From Negativicutes bacterium (GTDB lineage: Bacteria; Bacillota_C; Negativicutes; Acidaminococcales; Acidaminococcaceae), in the NCBI GenBank assembly GCA_009930275.1, contig RZYP01000106.1, positions 1 through 6,911 of the forward strand: a DNA stretch of 6,911 nt, given 5' to 3'. Under the pieces are notes generated by a model. That model searched no databases. It was given only the letters and a program-made list of their open reading frames with translations, and was not told the origin of the DNA. The translations under genes were made by a program, and so were the position numbers. This document shows positions 6,602-6,911 of the stretch, piece after piece. Within the stretch, counting starts at the first letter, position 1. Every line of letters begins with the position of its first letter.

Positions 6602-6911
6602 GAACGTCAAAATCCGGTCCCTGTAATATTCATATTGCTTGCGCCGTGCTTCGATCTCTGCAGGCAGACCGCTCGTCAAATCATTGCAGAGCGTGTCGAA
6701 GCGGTCGAGAATGGCAACGATGCGTTCTTGTTCTTCTAACGACACGAAGGGAATTTGTAGGTTTTCAATCACCCTCCTTGATAAACGTGGAATACTTGCC
6801 CTTCTAACGTTAGAACGAATAAAATCTTGCTTTGTCGTTAGAAAATAATAAATATACTTATTGATAACACCATTAAGGTTTGAAAATATTAAACAGTCAT
6901 CAGCCGCCCAA
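6584..6911 (-). CDS. hsdS: Type I restriction-modification specificity subunit, C-terminal part only
   Basis: The minus-strand frame is open from the right edge (first full codon 6910-6908) to TGA 6586-6584, giving 108 residues; the N-terminal remainder lies outside the window. It begins in the second target-recognition domain (WAADDCLIFSNL, with RRASIPRLSR and IPFVSLEEQERI near its end). It continues into the conserved helical repeat with ILDRFDTLCNDL, GLPAEIEARRKQ and YEYYRDRILTF. These are hallmark HsdS sequences of the type IC group, which agrees with the neighbouring hsdR. HsdS supplies DNA sequence recognition for both methylation and cleavage; the target cannot be read from this fragment. 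A GTG at 6772-6770 is internal and not a start, because the homology continues upstream of it without a stop. hsdM is probably further upstream, beyond the right edge. Confidence 0.95.
   Translation of the reverse strand, partial: WAADDCLIFSNLNGVINKYIYYFLTTKQDFIRSNVRRASIPRLSRRVIENLQIPFVSLEEQERIVAILDRFDTLCNDLTSGLPAEIEARRKQYEYYRDRILTFKEKVA

Noticed and set aside
6584..6772. A separate small gene starting at the GTG at 6772
   Set aside because: The frame continues upstream to the window edge with HsdS-like sequence, so this is the C-terminus of hsdS and not an independent gene.

Overview
The window reads as ordinary bacterial chromosome of moderate-to-low GC, probably from an anaerobic member of the Bacillota (Clostridia- or Negativicutes-like). 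That guess rests on the strong purine-rich ribosome sites, the GTG and TTG starts, and the protein families present. No marker gene fixes the taxon, so it remains an inference.

Layout, left to right. Positions 1-1093 (minus strand) hold the N-terminal 364 codons of a membrane-bound sensor histidine kinase; its C-terminal ATPase half runs off the left edge. A short divergent promoter region follows. At 1183-1429 (plus strand) lies a small broken coding remnant. Its last ~25 residues look like the C-terminus of a P4-type tyrosine integrase, and a strong intrinsic terminator (1483-1521) closes it. About 230 non-coding bases with a candidate promoter then lead to a complete cytoplasmic cyclic-di-GMP protein (1753-3549, plus) with the domain order EAL, CBS pair, GGDEF. 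It converges, with only 11 bases between stop codons, on a type I restriction operon on the minus strand: a full-length EcoR124I-like hsdR (3561-6587) and, upstream and translationally coupled to it by an ATGA overlap, the C-terminal 108 residues of hsdS (6584-6911, cut by the right edge). hsdM would be expected beyond the right edge.

The window therefore joins a signalling part (sensor kinase and cyclic-di-GMP turnover protein) to a defence part (type I restriction-modification). The integrase-like scar is compatible with past mobile-element activity near the defence locus. The signalling and restriction genes show no evidence of working together; they only share a tight convergent junction. 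I found no tRNA, rRNA, CRISPR array, complete insertion sequence or riboswitch, and nothing that I would call a new system. The best leads are the scar with a frameshift inside a perfect hairpin, the residue-level features of the EAL-CBS-GGDEF protein, and the hsdS edge, which should be checked for recombining specificity genes.
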